Shown: piece by piece, positions 1 through 10,694 of the stretch | Numbering within the stretch: position 1 is the first letter of the stretch | How the letters are laid out: the number at the start of each line of letters is the position of its first letter | Notes under the pieces: model-generated | Seen by the model: the letters and a program-made list of their open reading frames with translations, nothing else | Databases searched by the model: none | What the model was told of the DNA's origin: nothing | Translations under genes and position numbers: made by a program | NCBI RefSeq assembly: GCF_014197255.1 | Contig: NZ_JACIFE010000001.1 | Coordinates: 1-64,000 of the forward strand | Length of the DNA stretch: 64,000 nt | Origin: Bartonella fuyuanensis | GTDB lineage: Bacteria > Pseudomonadota > Alphaproteobacteria > Rhizobiales > Rhizobiaceae | Reading direction: 5' to 3'

Positions 1-609
1 GTGCAACGAACGCTTTTCATAACAGTATCATTGCGTTGATGTGTAAAGATAATTTATTGTTTTTCATGAGAAGTCCGAAGATCTTAAAATTTTCTCATGG
101 CATCCTCTCATAATGAATCAAACAAAATCACTCTTGCTTGCACGTTATAAACAAAGCTGCCATATGGATAAAAACCACACAAGAAAAGCATAAAACACCT
201 CTCTCACTCCTTTAACAACCAAGAACCATCACACGCTTAAGCGTTAGAAAAAACAATGATCATACTGACTTATTCAATCCTAACCTTACGCGAATCCTTG
301 TCATCACCATCTTAAGCTTTAGAATCATTCCCCCAAAAGGATAGGACTTCAAACAATCCCGCACAACCTGTAAAATAGAGCATATCACCTCAAAGCAACG
401 CACTAATAGAATATTGACACGCAGGTCTTACCATCATCACTTCCGGTGCAACAAGCGACTCAATATTGGAAGCCGACTTGTAGATCGGATACAAAACAGT
501 ATAGCGCGCAAAAACTTATGTATTTTTCTTATCTTTCTTGTTAGCACAGCATTTGCATCGATAGCAATTCACACACACCCTGTTTATAGTCATTCATATC
601 TATTACAAT
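1..609. other. Intergenic region with a decayed fba segment
   Basis: No gene is supported here. The right part, roughly 235-600, is a degenerate copy of an internal segment of the neighbouring aldolase gene (see the pseudogene entry). Positions 1-230 are AT-rich and I recognise nothing in them. A plus-strand open frame at 414-686 runs antisense through the copy and into the end of the aldolase gene, so it is not called. Confidence 0.6.
235..600 (-). pseudogene. Degenerate partial copy of class I aldolase gene
   Basis: This stretch aligns by eye, in the same orientation, with about 890-1250 inside the intact fba gene. Shared blocks include the part around 290-370 (matching about 935-1035), the part around 385-450 (matching about 1040-1110) and the part around 495-575 (matching about 1145-1225). 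The copy has many substitutions and no open frame on the minus strand. It lies immediately downstream of its parent. It is most simply a relic of a partial tandem duplication. The outer limits are uncertain because similarity fades at both ends. Confidence 0.75.
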
Positions 610-1641
610 TCAAAAGCCTGCTTTTTCCTGCTCTTTTGTCCATTGTCCTAAAGCAGCAAGATGGTTCATCCGAGCACGATGACTAAACGCTTTCTGTGCA
701 ACAGCAATATTTTCATCTTTTCCAGCCCATGCTTTTAAGGCAGCCGCTTGCAATGCGCGTCCATAGGAAAAGGTCAATTTCCAAGGCAATGCGCCTAAAG
801 AATTCATAGCAGATAAATGCGCTGTTGCTTCTTCATCAGACTGCCCTCCAGAAAGAAAAGCAATTCCTGGAACAGCAGCAGGAACAGTCTGTTTAAGCAC
901 CTGAATAGTCTTTTCAGCAACTTCTTCAACACCAGCCTTGCGCGCATCCTTTCCATCAATCACCATATTGGGCTTTAAAATCATCCCTTCCAAAAGCACA
1001 CGCGCTTCAAACAATTCCTTAAAGACAGCCTGTAAAACAGCACGTGTCACCTCAAAACAACGCGCAATAGAATGTTGACATGATAGCCCATCCATCAACA
1101 CTTCTGGTTCAACAATTGGCACAATATTGAACGCCTGACACAAAGCAGCGTAGCGTGCAAGAGCTTGTGCATTTTGATTAATTGCTCCTCTTGTTGGCAA
1201 AGTATCTGCATCAATAGCAATCACCGCACGCCATTTAGCAAAACGTGCCCCCAAAGCATAATAATCCTTTAACCGTTCACGAAGACCATCCAACCCTTCA
1301 GTAATTGTCTCGTGGGGGAAAGCAGCCAATGGTTTAGCCCCTGTATCAACTTTAATTCCTGGCAACACCCCTGCATCACGAATAAGATCCGTCAACATTT
1401 TCCCAGTTGATGCTTTTTGTCGAATGGTTTCATCAAATAAAATAACTCCAGAGATAGCGCTTTCCATAGCATCTTTTGCACTAAAAAGCATTTCACGATA
1501 AGCACGACGTTTATCTTCATCAGATTCAATACCAATGCTTTCAAAACGCTTTCCAATAGTCGCTGTACTTTCATCTGCTGCTAAAATGCCTTTACCTGTC
1601 TGCACTAAAGCAAGTGTAATATCTTCAAGACGTTCATTCAT
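610..1641 (-). CDS. fba: Class I fructose-bisphosphate aldolase
   Basis: The enzyme cleaves fructose 1,6-bisphosphate to DHAP and glyceraldehyde 3-phosphate in the cytoplasm, or condenses them in gluconeogenesis. At 343 residues it has the usual length of the class I, Schiff-base family. The N-terminus carries the GKGILAADES signature. Lys136 in FAKWR, Glu178 and Glu180 in VEPEV, and Lys223 in ILKPN are the expected catalytic residues, with Lys223 the likely Schiff-base lysine. A phosphate-binding FLSGGQS follows at 262-268. No metal-dependent class II features are seen. It is the last gene of the minus-strand run tkt-gap-pgk-fba, 115 bases after pgk. A broken copy of its internal segment lies just downstream. 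Confidence 0.96.
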   Translation of the reverse strand: MNERLEDITLALVQTGKGILAADESTATIGKRFESIGIESDEDKRRAYREMLFSAKDAMESAISGVILFDETIRQKASTGKMLTDLIRDAGVLPGIKVDTGAKPLAAFPHETITEGLDGLRERLKDYYALGARFAKWRAVIAIDADTLPTRGAINQNAQALARYAALCQAFNIVPIVEPEVLMDGLSCQHSIARCFEVTRAVLQAVFKELFEARVLLEGMILKPNMVIDGKDARKAGVEEVAEKTIQVLKQTVPAAVPGIAFLSGGQSDEEATAHLSAMNSLGALPWKLTFSYGRALQAAALKAWAGKDENIAVAQKAFSHRARMNHLAALGQWTKEQEKAGF

Positions 1642-1756
1642 AAAAAATTCCTCTTTACTTTATTTTTAAATTTCTCAAAAGTGCATAACACGCTCAACAC
1701 GCCCTTCATAAGGGGATATACAAGTTTTTCTTTAAATCTTCTCTTTAAATAAACTT

Positions 1757-2950
1757 TTAAGCTTGCATAAGAGCAAGAATGCCAGGCAAAGCCTTTCCTT
1801 CCATCCATTCTAAAAAAGCTCCTCCAGCCGTCGAGAGATAAGTGAAATCATTTGCAACGCCAACATGATTAAGAGCAAAAATCGTATCGCCTCCTCCAGC
1901 TATTGAAACTAACTGCCTTTTTTGACTACGTCCTGCTGCATGACGGGCCACAGCAATTGTTCCTTTATCAAAAGGCAACATCTCGAAAACACCAAGGGGT
2001 CCATTCCATACGAGAGTAGCAGCTTCATCAATCGCAGCATTGATAGAAGCAACAGACCGTGCACCAATATCCATAATCATACCTTCTTGCGGAATATCCC
2101 CGATATCATAGAGACGATGCGGTGCATTTTTTTCAAAGCGAAATCCAACGATCGCATCCACCGGGAGCAGAAGTCTACATTGGCACTGCTGTGCTTTTTC
2201 AATAATCTTTTTTACTGTTTCCATCAATGCATGCTCATACAGTGACTTTCCAACACAGACACCTTGCGCTGCTAAAAAAGTGTTGGCCATGCCCCCCCCA
2301 ATGACCAAATGATCGACTTTTTCAACCAAATGATTGAGCACAAAAAGCTTACTAGAAACCTTTGCACCTCCCACAATTGCAATCACAGGACGTGTTGGGT
2401 TACCAAGTCCTTTTTCTAATGCCTGCAACTCACACTGCAAAGCACGCCCCACATAGGAAGGCAACAAACGTGTTATTCCCTCTACTGAAGCATGGGTACG
2501 ATGAGAAACTGAAAAAGCATCATTAACATAGAGATCACCATGATGAGCTAAAGCCTCAGCAAAAGAACAATCATTTTTTTCTTCACCTGAATGAAAACGA
2601 ACATTTTCAAGCAGTAAAACACCACCATCTTGCAATGCTTCAACGGCTATCTGTGCTTCTGCACCGATACAATCGGCCGCAAACGCCACCGGCAAATCGA
2701 TAATTTTTTCCAACACTTCCACAACGGGGCGTAGTGAAAATTCTGGTTCCACTTTTCCTTTAGGGCGACCACAGTGAGAAAGAAGAACAAGCTTAGCACG
2801 CCGTTTTTGCAATTCAACAAGTGTTTCTTTATGACGCTTAAGACGGGTCTCATCACATATCCTGCCTTGTGCCATTGGCACGTTAAAATCAACCCTTACA
2901 AGAACACGCTTCCCAGCGACATCAACATCATCAAGTGTCTGAAAATCCAT
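1757..2950 (-). CDS. pgk: Phosphoglycerate kinase
   Basis: It transfers phosphate between 1,3-bisphosphoglycerate and ADP in glycolysis and gluconeogenesis. Family landmarks are RVDFNVP at 19-25, SHCGRPKG at 58-65, GGAK at 194-197, WNGPLGVFE at 315-323 and the nucleotide-binding GGGDT at 352-356. Length (397 residues) is normal. A GTG lies one codon upstream at 2953, but the GAGA ribosome-binding sequence sits seven bases before the ATG at 2950, so the ATG is preferred. It lies between gap and fba on the same strand. The gap on the gap side exceeds 300 bases and gap has its own terminator, so pgk and fba probably form a separate transcription unit. Confidence 0.97.
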   Translation of the reverse strand: MDFQTLDDVDVAGKRVLVRVDFNVPMAQGRICDETRLKRHKETLVELQKRRAKLVLLSHCGRPKGKVEPEFSLRPVVEVLEKIIDLPVAFAADCIGAEAQIAVEALQDGGVLLLENVRFHSGEEKNDCSFAEALAHHGDLYVNDAFSVSHRTHASVEGITRLLPSYVGRALQCELQALEKGLGNPTRPVIAIVGGAKVSSKLFVLNHLVEKVDHLVIGGGMANTFLAAQGVCVGKSLYEHALMETVKKIIEKAQQCQCRLLLPVDAIVGFRFEKNAPHRLYDIGDIPQEGMIMDIGARSVASINAAIDEAATLVWNGPLGVFEMLPFDKGTIAVARHAAGRSQKRQLVSIAGGGDTIFALNHVGVANDFTYLSTAGGAFLEWMEGKALPGILALMQA

Positions 2951-2953
2951 CAC

Positions 2954-3266
2954 TGTTTCTCTTTATTTTCCATTGCTTTGAACAAACACGTTTTTGCCTA
3001 ACTTTATTCTCTCTTATTATTTCTCTGCTTTTCCATAAGAAGGATCTATTTTTTTCGTTTTTTTCAAACTTTATCTCGTTTAAATCTCACTCTTTTAAAT
3101 AAATTTTTCTTTTCCTCGTATTTTTAAACCATGTCTATAATGAAAACACACAGCACCATCTATTTCTCAACAGCATCTTTTTTCCACCATATGAAACAAT
3201 TGCTTTTATCGACTTTTTTAAAGAACGCGCCTTAATTTTTACAAACGCGAAACTTTTTCTTATAAG
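2954..3266. other. Intergenic region upstream of pgk
   Basis: About 310 AT-rich bases between the gap terminator and pgk. It must contain the promoter for pgk-fba, because gap is followed by a strong terminator, but I cannot place -35 and -10 boxes with confidence. No open frame is supported. Confidence 0.5.
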
Positions 3267-3290
3267 AAAAGGACCCGAAGGTCCTTTTTT
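3267..3290 (-). terminator. Rho-independent terminator of gap
   Basis: Read on the minus strand, this is a GGACC stem, a TTCG tetraloop and GGTCC, flanked by A and T runs that extend the stem and give the T-rich tail. It begins directly after the gap stop codon. The stable UUCG-type loop makes this a convincing intrinsic terminator. Confidence 0.85.
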
Positions 3291-4298
3291 CTATACTGTC
3301 TGAGCAAAAGCCACAGCCGTATCACACATACGGTTAGAAAAGCCCCATTCATTATCATACCAAACCAGAACACGACAAAGCGTCCCATCAATCACCTTGG
3401 TTTGATCATTGTGGAAAATAGCGGAATGAGGATTATGATTAAAATCACAACTCACAAGTTTTTCTTCTGTCGTCTCTAAAATTCCCTTCAAAGAACCTCG
3501 TGCAGCAATCGCAATAGCTGTATTAATTTCTTCAATTGTTGTGGAACGCTTCGCGGTAAATGTAAAATCAACGACAGAAACATTAGGAGTTGGAACACGA
3601 ATTGACACACCATCGAGTAACCCCTTTAATTCTGGCAAAACCAATCCCACAGCTTTTGCTGCTCCTGTTGATGTAGGGATCATAGAAAGAGCTGCCGCCC
3701 GTGCACGATAAAGGTCACGATGCATTGTATCCAACACAGGCTGATCACCGGTGTAAGAATGGATTGTTGTCATAAAGCCCTTTTCAATACCCACGGTGTT
3801 ATGTAAAACTTGTGCAACAAGCGCCAAACAATTGGTTGTACAAGAAGCGTTTGAAACAACGCGATGCTCTTTTCTCAAAGATTGATGATTAACCCCGTAT
3901 ACAACCGTAAGATCTGCCCCTTTAGAAGGTGCAGAAACAAGCACACGCTTTGCCCCCGCATCCAAATGAGCACTTGCTTTATCACGGGCTGTAAAAACGC
4001 CCGTACACTCCAAAGCAATATCGATTTCCAAATCTTTCCAAGGCAATTGTGCAGGATCACGCTCTCCATACACCTTTATTAAACTACCTTCCACATCAAT
4101 GCCATCCCCCACTACCTTAACAGTCCCAGGGAAACGCCCATGAACTGAATCATAGCATAACAAATGAGCATTTGTTTCAACTGATCCCAAATCATTAATT
4201 GCAATCACTTCAATATCTTTTCGTCCACTTTCTACAATAGCACGCAAAATATTGCGACCAATACGACCAAACCCATTAATTGCAACACGAACTGTCAT
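3291..4298 (-). CDS. gap: Glyceraldehyde-3-phosphate dehydrogenase
   Basis: It oxidises and phosphorylates glyceraldehyde 3-phosphate to 1,3-bisphosphoglycerate, using NAD. The protein has 335 residues, the normal length. The Rossmann NGFGRIG lies at 8-14, and Asp36 at the end of the second strand argues for NAD rather than NADP. Catalytic Cys153 sits in [11 protein letters not shown] and the partner His180 in [10 protein letters not shown]. An upstream GAGG on the minus strand supports the ATG at 4298. It lies between tkt (203 bases upstream) and pgk. It is the only gap paralogue in this window. Confidence 0.97.
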   Translation of the reverse strand: MTVRVAINGFGRIGRNILRAIVESGRKDIEVIAINDLGSVETNAHLLCYDSVHGRFPGTVKVVGDGIDVEGSLIKVYGERDPAQLPWKDLEIDIALECTGVFTARDKASAHLDAGAKRVLVSAPSKGADLTVVYGVNHQSLRKEHRVVSNASCTTNCLALVAQVLHNTVGIEKGFMTTIHSYTGDQPVLDTMHRDLYRARAAALSMIPTSTGAAKAVGLVLPELKGLLDGVSIRVPTPNVSVVDFTFTAKRSTTIEEINTAIAIAARGSLKGILETTEEKLVSCDFNHNPHSAIFHNDQTKVIDGTLCRVLVWYDNEWGFSNRMCDTAVAFAQTV

Positions 4299-4501
4299 TT
4301 CAGCTGTTTCCTCGTTAGTTTCTTAAAGCATACCATTTGGTACACAATAAATGGGCATTTCACCCATCCTAAATTGTTAACTTTCATAACGTCAATATTT
4401 TAATCAATCAATCACTTATCCACAATAATGCACAAGACCATCCACAGCACTCCATAGAATATACATCTTGCAATCAAACCCACTCACGACAATCTAAGCT
4501 G

Positions 4502-6508
4502 TCATTTTATACTTTTCTCTTTGATCTTTCCAAGCTCTTTTTCAGCGGTAGCAACGACATTTTCGCAGGTAATACCGAAATGCGCATAAAGATCATCACC
4601 CGTTCCACTTACGCCAAAGCTATCCATACCAATAAAGATCCCATTCCAGCCAATAAAACGATCCCATCCTTGTCGAACGGCAGCTTCAATAGCAATCTTA
4701 ATCGGTGCCGCTCCAATAAGAGCCCGCTGATAAGAATAAGATTGCTGAAAAAAGAGCTCAAAACAAGGCACTGAGACCACACGCGTTGGGATACCTTTTT
4801 CTTCTAAAACGGCATGTGCTTGTACTGCAATTTGCAATTCAGAACCGGAAGCAAACAAAGTCACTTTTGGCTCATCACTTGCCGTTAATAATTCATAAGC
4901 ACCAAGCATACAGAGATTTTCTTCTTCATACTCTTGACGCAAAAGTGGGAGATTTTGTCGGCTTAAAGCCAAGGTAGAAGGTGTTTTCCGTGCTTTCAAA
5001 GCCAATTGCCAACACTCGACTGTCTCCATAGAATCAGCAGGACGAAATACGAAATGATTAGGCATTGCGCGCAAAGAAGCCAAATGCTCCACAGGTTGAT
5101 GGGTAGGTCCATCCTCCCCAAGCCCAATAGAATCATGGGTCATAACATAAATCACCCGCAACCCCATGAGCGAAGACAAACGCATAGCAGACCGCATGTA
5201 ATCAGAAAAGCATAAGAATGTTCCCCCATAAGGGATAAATCCCCCATGGAGAGCAAGCCCATTCATTATAGCGCCCATTGCATGTTCCCGAATACCATAA
5301 TGAAGATAGCGCCCTGAAAAATCATTTGCCGAGATGCTTTTCATTTGGCTGCTTTTTGTATTATTGGATCCTGTTAAATCAGCAGAACCACCAATGGTCT
5401 CCAGAACGACTTCATTGATCACTTCAAGAGCCATTTCCGAAGCTTTCCGCGTAGCCACAACAGAACGCTTTTCAACGAGTTTTTGTTTATAAGCATCGAC
5501 CGCGCTATCAAATCCACCTACAAGATCACCACGCATAAATCTTTCAAACTCCACCCGTTCCGATACAGGAAGAGCATCTAATTCTGCTTCCCACTTTTGC
5601 CGTTTTTTAGCGGCATTAAGCCCCGCCAAACGCCAATTATCAAGAATATCGGCTGGAATAACGAAAGGCTCCGCCTCCCAACCTAAAGCGATCCGAGTCT
5701 CAGCAATTTCCCGCGCACCTAAAGGAGCTCCATGAACTTTATTGGTTCCAGCTTTATTAGGTGCTCCAAAACCAATTGTTGTTTTACAGGCAATCAAAGT
5801 TGGTTTATCACTATGGCGTGCTGTTTCAATAGCGCATGCAATGGCGGCTTGATCGTGTCCATCAACTTTGAGCGTATTCCAACCTGATGCTTTAAAGCGA
5901 GCTATCTGATCTGTACTATCAGCAAGAGAAATTTCTCCATCGATAGAAATATTATTATCATCCCACAACACGATAAGCTTATGAAGCTTTAAATGCCCAG
6001 CCAAGGAAAGCGCTTCTTGAGAAATCCCTTCCATAAGGCATCCATCGCCCACCAATGCATAAGTGTAATGGTTGATGAGATCACCAAAACGGGCATTTTG
6101 CAATCGTTCCCCAAGCGCCATCCCCACAGCATTAGCCAACCCTTGTCCGAGGGGACCCGTGGTTGTTTCCACTCCTGCCACATGTCCATATTCTGGATGT
6201 CCAGCAAGCTTTGCCCCTAATTGGCGAAAATTTTTGAGATCTTCAATACCAATATCTTCATAACCAGAAAGGTAAAGCAGAGCATAGAGCAACATAGATC
6301 CATGTCCTGCCGATAATACAAAACGATCACGGTTAGGCCAATGAGGTTTTTGGGGATCATGAGCAAGGAATTTCGTATAAAGAACCGTGGCAATATCAGC
6401 TGCCCCCATTGGCAACCCGGGATGACCAGAATTCGCTTTTTCAATCGCATCAATAGCAAGAAAACGAATAGCATTAGCCATCTGATTTTGTTGTTGGTTG
6501 TTTTTCAT
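4502..6508 (-). CDS. tkt: Transketolase
   Basis: This thiamine-diphosphate enzyme moves two-carbon units between sugar phosphates in the non-oxidative pentose phosphate pathway. The 668-residue length is typical. His29 in SGHPG and His69 in SAGHGS are conserved active-site residues, and GPLGQG lies at 118-123. The cofactor motif begins with GDG at 154-156 and ends with Asn185. The pyrimidine domain carries the GIREHAMG segment with the cofactor-activating glutamate. It heads the tkt-gap-pgk-fba run. A transaldolase at 44 kb supplies the partner reaction. Confidence 0.97.
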   Translation of the reverse strand: MKNNQQQNQMANAIRFLAIDAIEKANSGHPGLPMGAADIATVLYTKFLAHDPQKPHWPNRDRFVLSAGHGSMLLYALLYLSGYEDIGIEDLKNFRQLGAKLAGHPEYGHVAGVETTTGPLGQGLANAVGMALGERLQNARFGDLINHYTYALVGDGCLMEGISQEALSLAGHLKLHKLIVLWDDNNISIDGEISLADSTDQIARFKASGWNTLKVDGHDQAAIACAIETARHSDKPTLIACKTTIGFGAPNKAGTNKVHGAPLGAREIAETRIALGWEAEPFVIPADILDNWRLAGLNAAKKRQKWEAELDALPVSERVEFERFMRGDLVGGFDSAVDAYKQKLVEKRSVVATRKASEMALEVINEVVLETIGGSADLTGSNNTKSSQMKSISANDFSGRYLHYGIREHAMGAIMNGLALHGGFIPYGGTFLCFSDYMRSAMRLSSLMGLRVIYVMTHDSIGLGEDGPTHQPVEHLASLRAMPNHFVFRPADSMETVECWQLALKARKTPSTLALSRQNLPLLRQEYEEENLCMLGAYELLTASDEPKVTLFASGSELQIAVQAHAVLEEKGIPTRVVSVPCFELFFQQSYSYQRALIGAAPIKIAIEAAVRQGWDRFIGWNGIFIGMDSFGVSGTGDDLYAHFGITCENVVATAEKELGKIKEKSIK

Positions 6509-6826
6509 AAATGATAGACCATTTCGTTAAATACGTTATTCTGTTGTTTCCGTATTCTCTTAAAATTCTTGAGCAATATTATTTTAAACCATTAGCATGA
6601 GACTTCTTGTCACCATTTCAATAACATTGCCCTCACGCACCTTTTCTCATGTCATTTATGCCAATACTTTCAAAAAATCCAGCTTTTAATTCATATAGAT
6701 TCCCTGCTTTGCTTGCTAAAATATCCTACATATTTAAAAATAAAGCGCACACGATATAAACATACAAGTGATTCGTTTTTGCATAACACATTGATAAAGG
6801 CTACGATTACCCGAAGGATAAAAGCA
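6509..6826. other. Divergent intergenic region tkt / DUF4164
   Basis: About 320 AT-rich bases between two divergent genes. It should hold promoters for both tkt and the DUF4164-zapA pair, but I cannot define boxes by eye. The longer plus-strand frame that opens at 6713 lacks a ribosome-binding site and family similarity before position 6827. Confidence 0.4.
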
Positions 6827-7102
6827 ATGAACCAAGAGCCTACGGTTCTGCAAGATGCGCTAGAGCACCTCGAAAAAGCACTTAGAACCTTAGAGATAAC
6901 CATAATAAACCGCAATGCCGTTATTGATAAAAATAATGAATGGGAAGAAGAAATTCAACGAATGAATGCTGACCGCAGTCATCTTGCCCAAGCACTCGAT
7001 AAAGCTGAAGCCCAAATTGAACGCTTAGAATCCGTAAATAAAGAAGTTTCCAAACGTCTTATTAAAGCAATGGAAACAATTCGTGTCGTCATTGATAGAT
7101 AA
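6827..7102 (+). CDS. DUF4164 family coiled-coil protein
   Basis: A 91-residue, highly charged and almost entirely helical protein, predicted to form a coiled coil. It resembles the small DUF4164 proteins that precede zapA in rhizobia. The ATG at 6827 follows an AAGGATAAA ribosome-binding stretch. The frame is open further upstream, but the extra 38 residues look non-coding. The stop lies 12 bases before zapA, so the two are likely cotranscribed. The position suggests a cell-division link, but no biochemical role can be read from the sequence. Confidence 0.75.
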   Translation: MNQEPTVLQDALEHLEKALRTLEITIINRNAVIDKNNEWEEEIQRMNADRSHLAQALDKAEAQIERLESVNKEVSKRLIKAMETIRVVIDR

Positions 7103-7114
7103 AGGTTTGAATGT

Positions 7115-7498
7115 ATGGAAACTGTTTCCGTCACCATTGATGGTAAAAATTATCGCATGGCTTGTGATAAAGGACAAGAACGTCATCTTATTGCACTTGC
7201 GGCTCAATTAGATCAATATATTACACATTTAAAGAAAAATTTCGGTGAAATTGGGGATCATCGTTTATCGGTTATGGCCGGCATAATGATTATCGATGAA
7301 ATGGAAGAGATAAAACGAGAAAATAAAAAATTACAAGAAGACTACGATGCTCTTTTACGACTCCACAATGAAAAAGACCGCACCATGGGAAAAATTATGC
7401 GTGAAACTACACAACGCATTGAAAATCTCACCAATCAATTGCTCAAAGATGATCAAAACGGCACCAACATTCAAGAACAAGAACAGGAAGACTTTTAA
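7115..7498 (+). CDS. zapA: Cell division protein ZapA
   Basis: ZapA binds FtsZ and bundles or stabilises its filaments at mid-cell. The first 60 residues show the ZapA globular domain: a beta strand with VTIDGKNY, then a segment with HLIALAAQLD. A long helix from about 60 to 120 follows, rich in Glu and Lys, for the tetrameric coiled coil. At 127 residues it is slightly longer than the enterobacterial protein, as in other alphaproteobacteria. It overlaps nothing and follows the DUF4164 gene by 12 bases. In many proteobacteria 6S RNA follows zapA, but I could not verify one here. Confidence 0.9.
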   Translation: METVSVTIDGKNYRMACDKGQERHLIALAAQLDQYITHLKKNFGEIGDHRLSVMAGIMIIDEMEEIKRENKKLQEDYDALLRLHNEKDRTMGKIMRETTQRIENLTNQLLKDDQNGTNIQEQEQEDF

Positions 7499-8184
7499 AG
7501 ACCCATTAGCTTGTAACAAACCAGGGATTTGACTTCCCTCCCCCACTTTACAGAATAAAAATCCTAAAACCCATATCAGTCTGTAAACAATTCAGTTTCT
7601 TTTATCGAGAAGATTCCACTGACTCATCACTCATGAAGATTACTTTTAAAACTTAAGTCCCAACAAGAAAACTCTCCCTTGCATCCTTCACCTATGGATA
7701 AACACTTCATATATCAAGAAGGTAACCTTATATCACCACGCTCAAATGAGGTATTATCTTTCCAAGGCAACAAAATAATAAGCCCACTATCATTATTAAA
7801 GAAAATCATAATAAATTATAACAGCAACAAACAAGCAAATCATCCTCCAAGAATAACGAGCTATATTCATATTTTTCCTAAACTATAGCCACATAAAAAG
7901 TTCTTTTCTTTAGATATAATCAGACAAATTCAATCTAGATTTAATATATTTAAAAAATAACCTTCTTCTATTATCCTCTAAAGATTCGCTACAATACCAA
8001 TTAGCCACCGAACCGTTTTTTCAACTTTTTGTATCTACTTGAAAAATCAACCACTGTGTCACAGTCAGTATAGCTTATATTAAGATGAAAGACGCCTTCT
8101 TCTGCCCTAAAAACTTCTCAATCGTTGAAATAGAAAAAGAAGAAAGACCAAGAGTTGCAATAATTTTTACTTTACGTGCATGTT
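7499..8184. other. Intergenic region with a dispersed repeat
   Basis: No gene is well supported. The segment at about 7528-7600 matches another intergenic segment at about 62479-62553, sharing a TTGACTTCC start, an AGAATAAAAAT core and a CTRTAAACAATT end. A 69-codon frame at 7679-7888 has no ribosome-binding site or recognisable similarity and is probably chance. The rest is AT-rich. Confidence 0.5.
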
Positions 8185-8673
8185 TCAGGGTGGAGAATTT
8201 CCTGAAAGAGAAGGTGAAACTGAACTGTTGAACAAAGATTCATCTGTTAACTGGATCATCCAACTGGTTTGATTTCCAGTGTCGATTTCTTTAAATTCAG
8301 CCTTTTGATATCCTCTAGGAAAACAATCATGAACTCCTTGAATGGTAAATTGGCTATCTTGTACACACATAGTTACAGAGCCTGCCCAATTTCCTTTTTT
8401 TTGTGCCCCTTCCGCATAAAAATAATAAAAACGTGAAGCAAGAGGTCCCTCGATTAAGGTTTTACATTCTGTGACAGGAACCACCCACCAGCCTTCACTC
8501 ACCCACCCTGAAAAGGTACGATATCCCAACGCGACCCCAACAGTTTGTTGGGTTGTATTACAAACTCTAAAATCGGCTTTTGCAAAAACAATAAGAGGGA
8601 ATAAGAGCAAAATGCTCAAGAGAAAAACCTTTAATCCTCTCTGAAATATCCAATTTTGTTTTTTCAAAAACAC
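8185..8673 (-). CDS. Secreted DUF1036 protein
   Basis: A 162-residue protein with a clear N-terminal signal peptide: basic residues, then a hydrophobic core at about 15-30 ending near AKA. The mature part resembles the DUF1036 family: an early CNTT segment, GYRTFSGWVSEGWW, a Cys-containing TECKTL segment, a FYYFYAEG stretch and later cysteines. Family members are small exported proteins of unknown biochemical function, common in alphaproteobacteria. The four or so cysteines in the mature part suggest periplasmic disulfides. It is transcribed alone, divergently from gapR. Confidence 0.85.
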   Translation of the reverse strand: MFLKKQNWIFQRGLKVFLLSILLLFPLIVFAKADFRVCNTTQQTVGVALGYRTFSGWVSEGWWVVPVTECKTLIEGPLASRFYYFYAEGAQKKGNWAGSVTMCVQDSQFTIQGVHDCFPRGYQKAEFKEIDTGNQTSWMIQLTDESLFNSSVSPSLSGNSPP

Positions 8674-8933
8674 AAAACTTCCTTTATAAGGTCAATTCTC
8701 AAAACAGATGATACATTTCTTTTTGCAAAAGCCTTTCAAGTTTAAAAATATATTTTTATATTTTTCTTTTTATAGCCCTTTTATCAATGCATATAGCTTA
8801 AAAATTTTACAAAATATTTAAAGTCAATTTATAAAAAACTGTGTAGCTTGATTTATTTTTAGTTTTTCAAGCTTTTTCAACACAAGTTTGTCATGAAAAA
8901 TAACTTAAAATATATAACCTGGAGAAAACTATA

Positions 8934-9194
8934 ATGAACGATACAGTAACCGATCAAACACACGCTATATCCGTAAATCAATTACGCTCTTTTATTGAAC
9001 GTATTGAACGGCTAGAAGAAGAGAAAAAAACCATTTCTGATGATATTAAAGACGTTTACACTGAACTCAAAGGCTCTGGTTTTGATAGTAAAGCTGTTCG
9101 AAGCATTATACGATTACGTAAAAAAGAAGAGCATGAACGAATGGAAGAAGAAGCAATCATTGAGCTTTATAAAAATGCGCTTGGTATGAATTAG
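8934..9194 (+). CDS. gapR: GapR nucleoid-associated protein (DUF2312)
   Basis: An 86-residue helical protein of the DUF2312/GapR family. GapR of Caulobacter binds overtwisted AT-rich DNA ahead of replication forks and transcribing polymerase and is needed for normal replication. Visible family features are the [16 protein letters not shown] helix, [14 protein letters not shown], and a basic IIRLRKKE helix. A CTGGAG ribosome-binding site precedes the ATG by about nine bases. It stands alone with a long AT-rich gap on the downstream side. Confidence 0.93.
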   Translation: MNDTVTDQTHAISVNQLRSFIERIERLEEEKKTISDDIKDVYTELKGSGFDSKAVRSIIRLRKKEEHERMEEEAIIELYKNALGMN

Positions 9195-9850
9195 CACCAT
9201 TAATAACATTGGAAATTTCCTTAAGAAACAATAATGAAAATGCAAAAGTTTCTACCAATAATAAGCGACTTGTGTAACGAGTGATGAGATGCTCAGTCAC
9301 AAAATATTGCAACAGCCCTCATATTGGAAAGAATTTCTGCAACGCATTTTTATTCTTGTTATCCAATCAGTTTCATCTACCTGAACCATCAGCTTGTAAA
9401 CACCAGCCTTATTTATGTGTGCAAACGAAGCTGTTTTGGTTGCTACAACTTATAAGATAAGATTTAAAATGAGAAAAACTTACAATACTCTCTGAAGCGG
9501 AATATAAACAATCTTTATAAATCAAGATGTTAAATTATTTGCGTATAGATTACTGAAAAGAGCATAAGATCGCTTGCACCCAAAATCATTCTGATAGCTC
9601 AATCAGTTTTAAAAACATAAAGTGAGACGGATAATGAAAGCACCAGATAAGTTTGAAATAATATATCTAAATCACATAGCAAAAGAATCCTGCAGCTGAA
9701 ATCGTAAAAAAGCTCCCTTTAAAATAGGATGAAAAACTTCTTACGAAACGGTTACATCACTGCAAATAAATTAAAAATATAAAAAACAAAGAAATAGAAT
9801 GATGATGAAATGAAAATAACACTATTATTTGAAAGAAAAATACAAGATTG

Positions 9851-10033
9851 TTAAAGGATAAATAATCTGCAATGGCGAATCAAATCGCCAAGACATTGCG
9901 TTTTCCCATTTGCGTACATTATTCTTGGCTTATTCTCCACTCCAAGGCAGAGATCCCCCCCAAGATCAATTTGCAAACAATTCAACTTCTTTTCTAGCAT
10001 GTTTTTCTTGGCTTCCCACTTCTTACGGTTCAT
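9851..10033 (-). pseudogene. Unrecognised ORF, possible gene remnant
   Basis: Sixty codons with coding-like composition: charged N-terminal half, then a GGDLCLGVENKPR segment. Directly upstream on the same strand a second open stretch of roughly 35 codons ends at a TGA that overlaps the ATG, as if one longer gene had suffered a frameshift. I do not recognise a family and there is no strong ribosome-binding site. It may equally be chance. Confidence 0.25.
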
Positions 10034-10694
10034 TTCACAAAGCTCCCCAAGTAAGCCCTACCTTGAATAGAGCTCTTTATTCTTGAGAATGCTTTGCTTA
10101 TTTCTTGCTGTTGTAATTTACATGATTTTTTTTGCAATGATGTTGGGCTTTTTGTCTTATTGCGCTGTCAAAAGATAGCTCATTCAAAATGTGGGAATAT
10201 CAAGGCTGCCACCTTGAATCTTCAGCAAAAACTCTAGGACCACTTAAATAAATCTGATATGTCTTATACCATCCTATAAATGACAACATTTTGCAACTCA
10301 ATGGAATAAATGAGACATTTTAAAATCTATAAACAGAAATAAAAACATCATTCATACCTAGAGAAAAACAAATGCATTAAAATAATCAAATCAATGCTAA
10401 ACAAAAGTCTTGCTGCTTTGCCGACCATTGTCCCCATAAGCACATAAGTTTTTTATGAAAAAATATCTCTTAAGGTATCTCAGCCCATTTCACAGCATCA
10501 ACTACGAGCAATATAGCGATAAATCTATTGAGCCACACGATCTTTACACTTATGAAGAAGCAAACCTGCACCCATCCCACACTTTACCAACTCTCAATGT
10601 TGCGATAAACTCTCAGGACTTGAGACAGTTCATTATAGGCGCTTTTACTCTTTTTTTGTATAGTTTCATGCTTCCTCAGTGATTTCATTTGTAA

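Noticed and set aside
414-686. Plus-strand 90-codon frame
   Set aside because: It is antisense to the decayed aldolase copy and to the end of fba; no ribosome-binding site or family.
7499-7680. 6S RNA downstream of zapA
   Set aside because: The position is right for many proteobacteria, but I cannot see the long hairpin with a central bubble, and part of the stretch is explained by a dispersed repeat.
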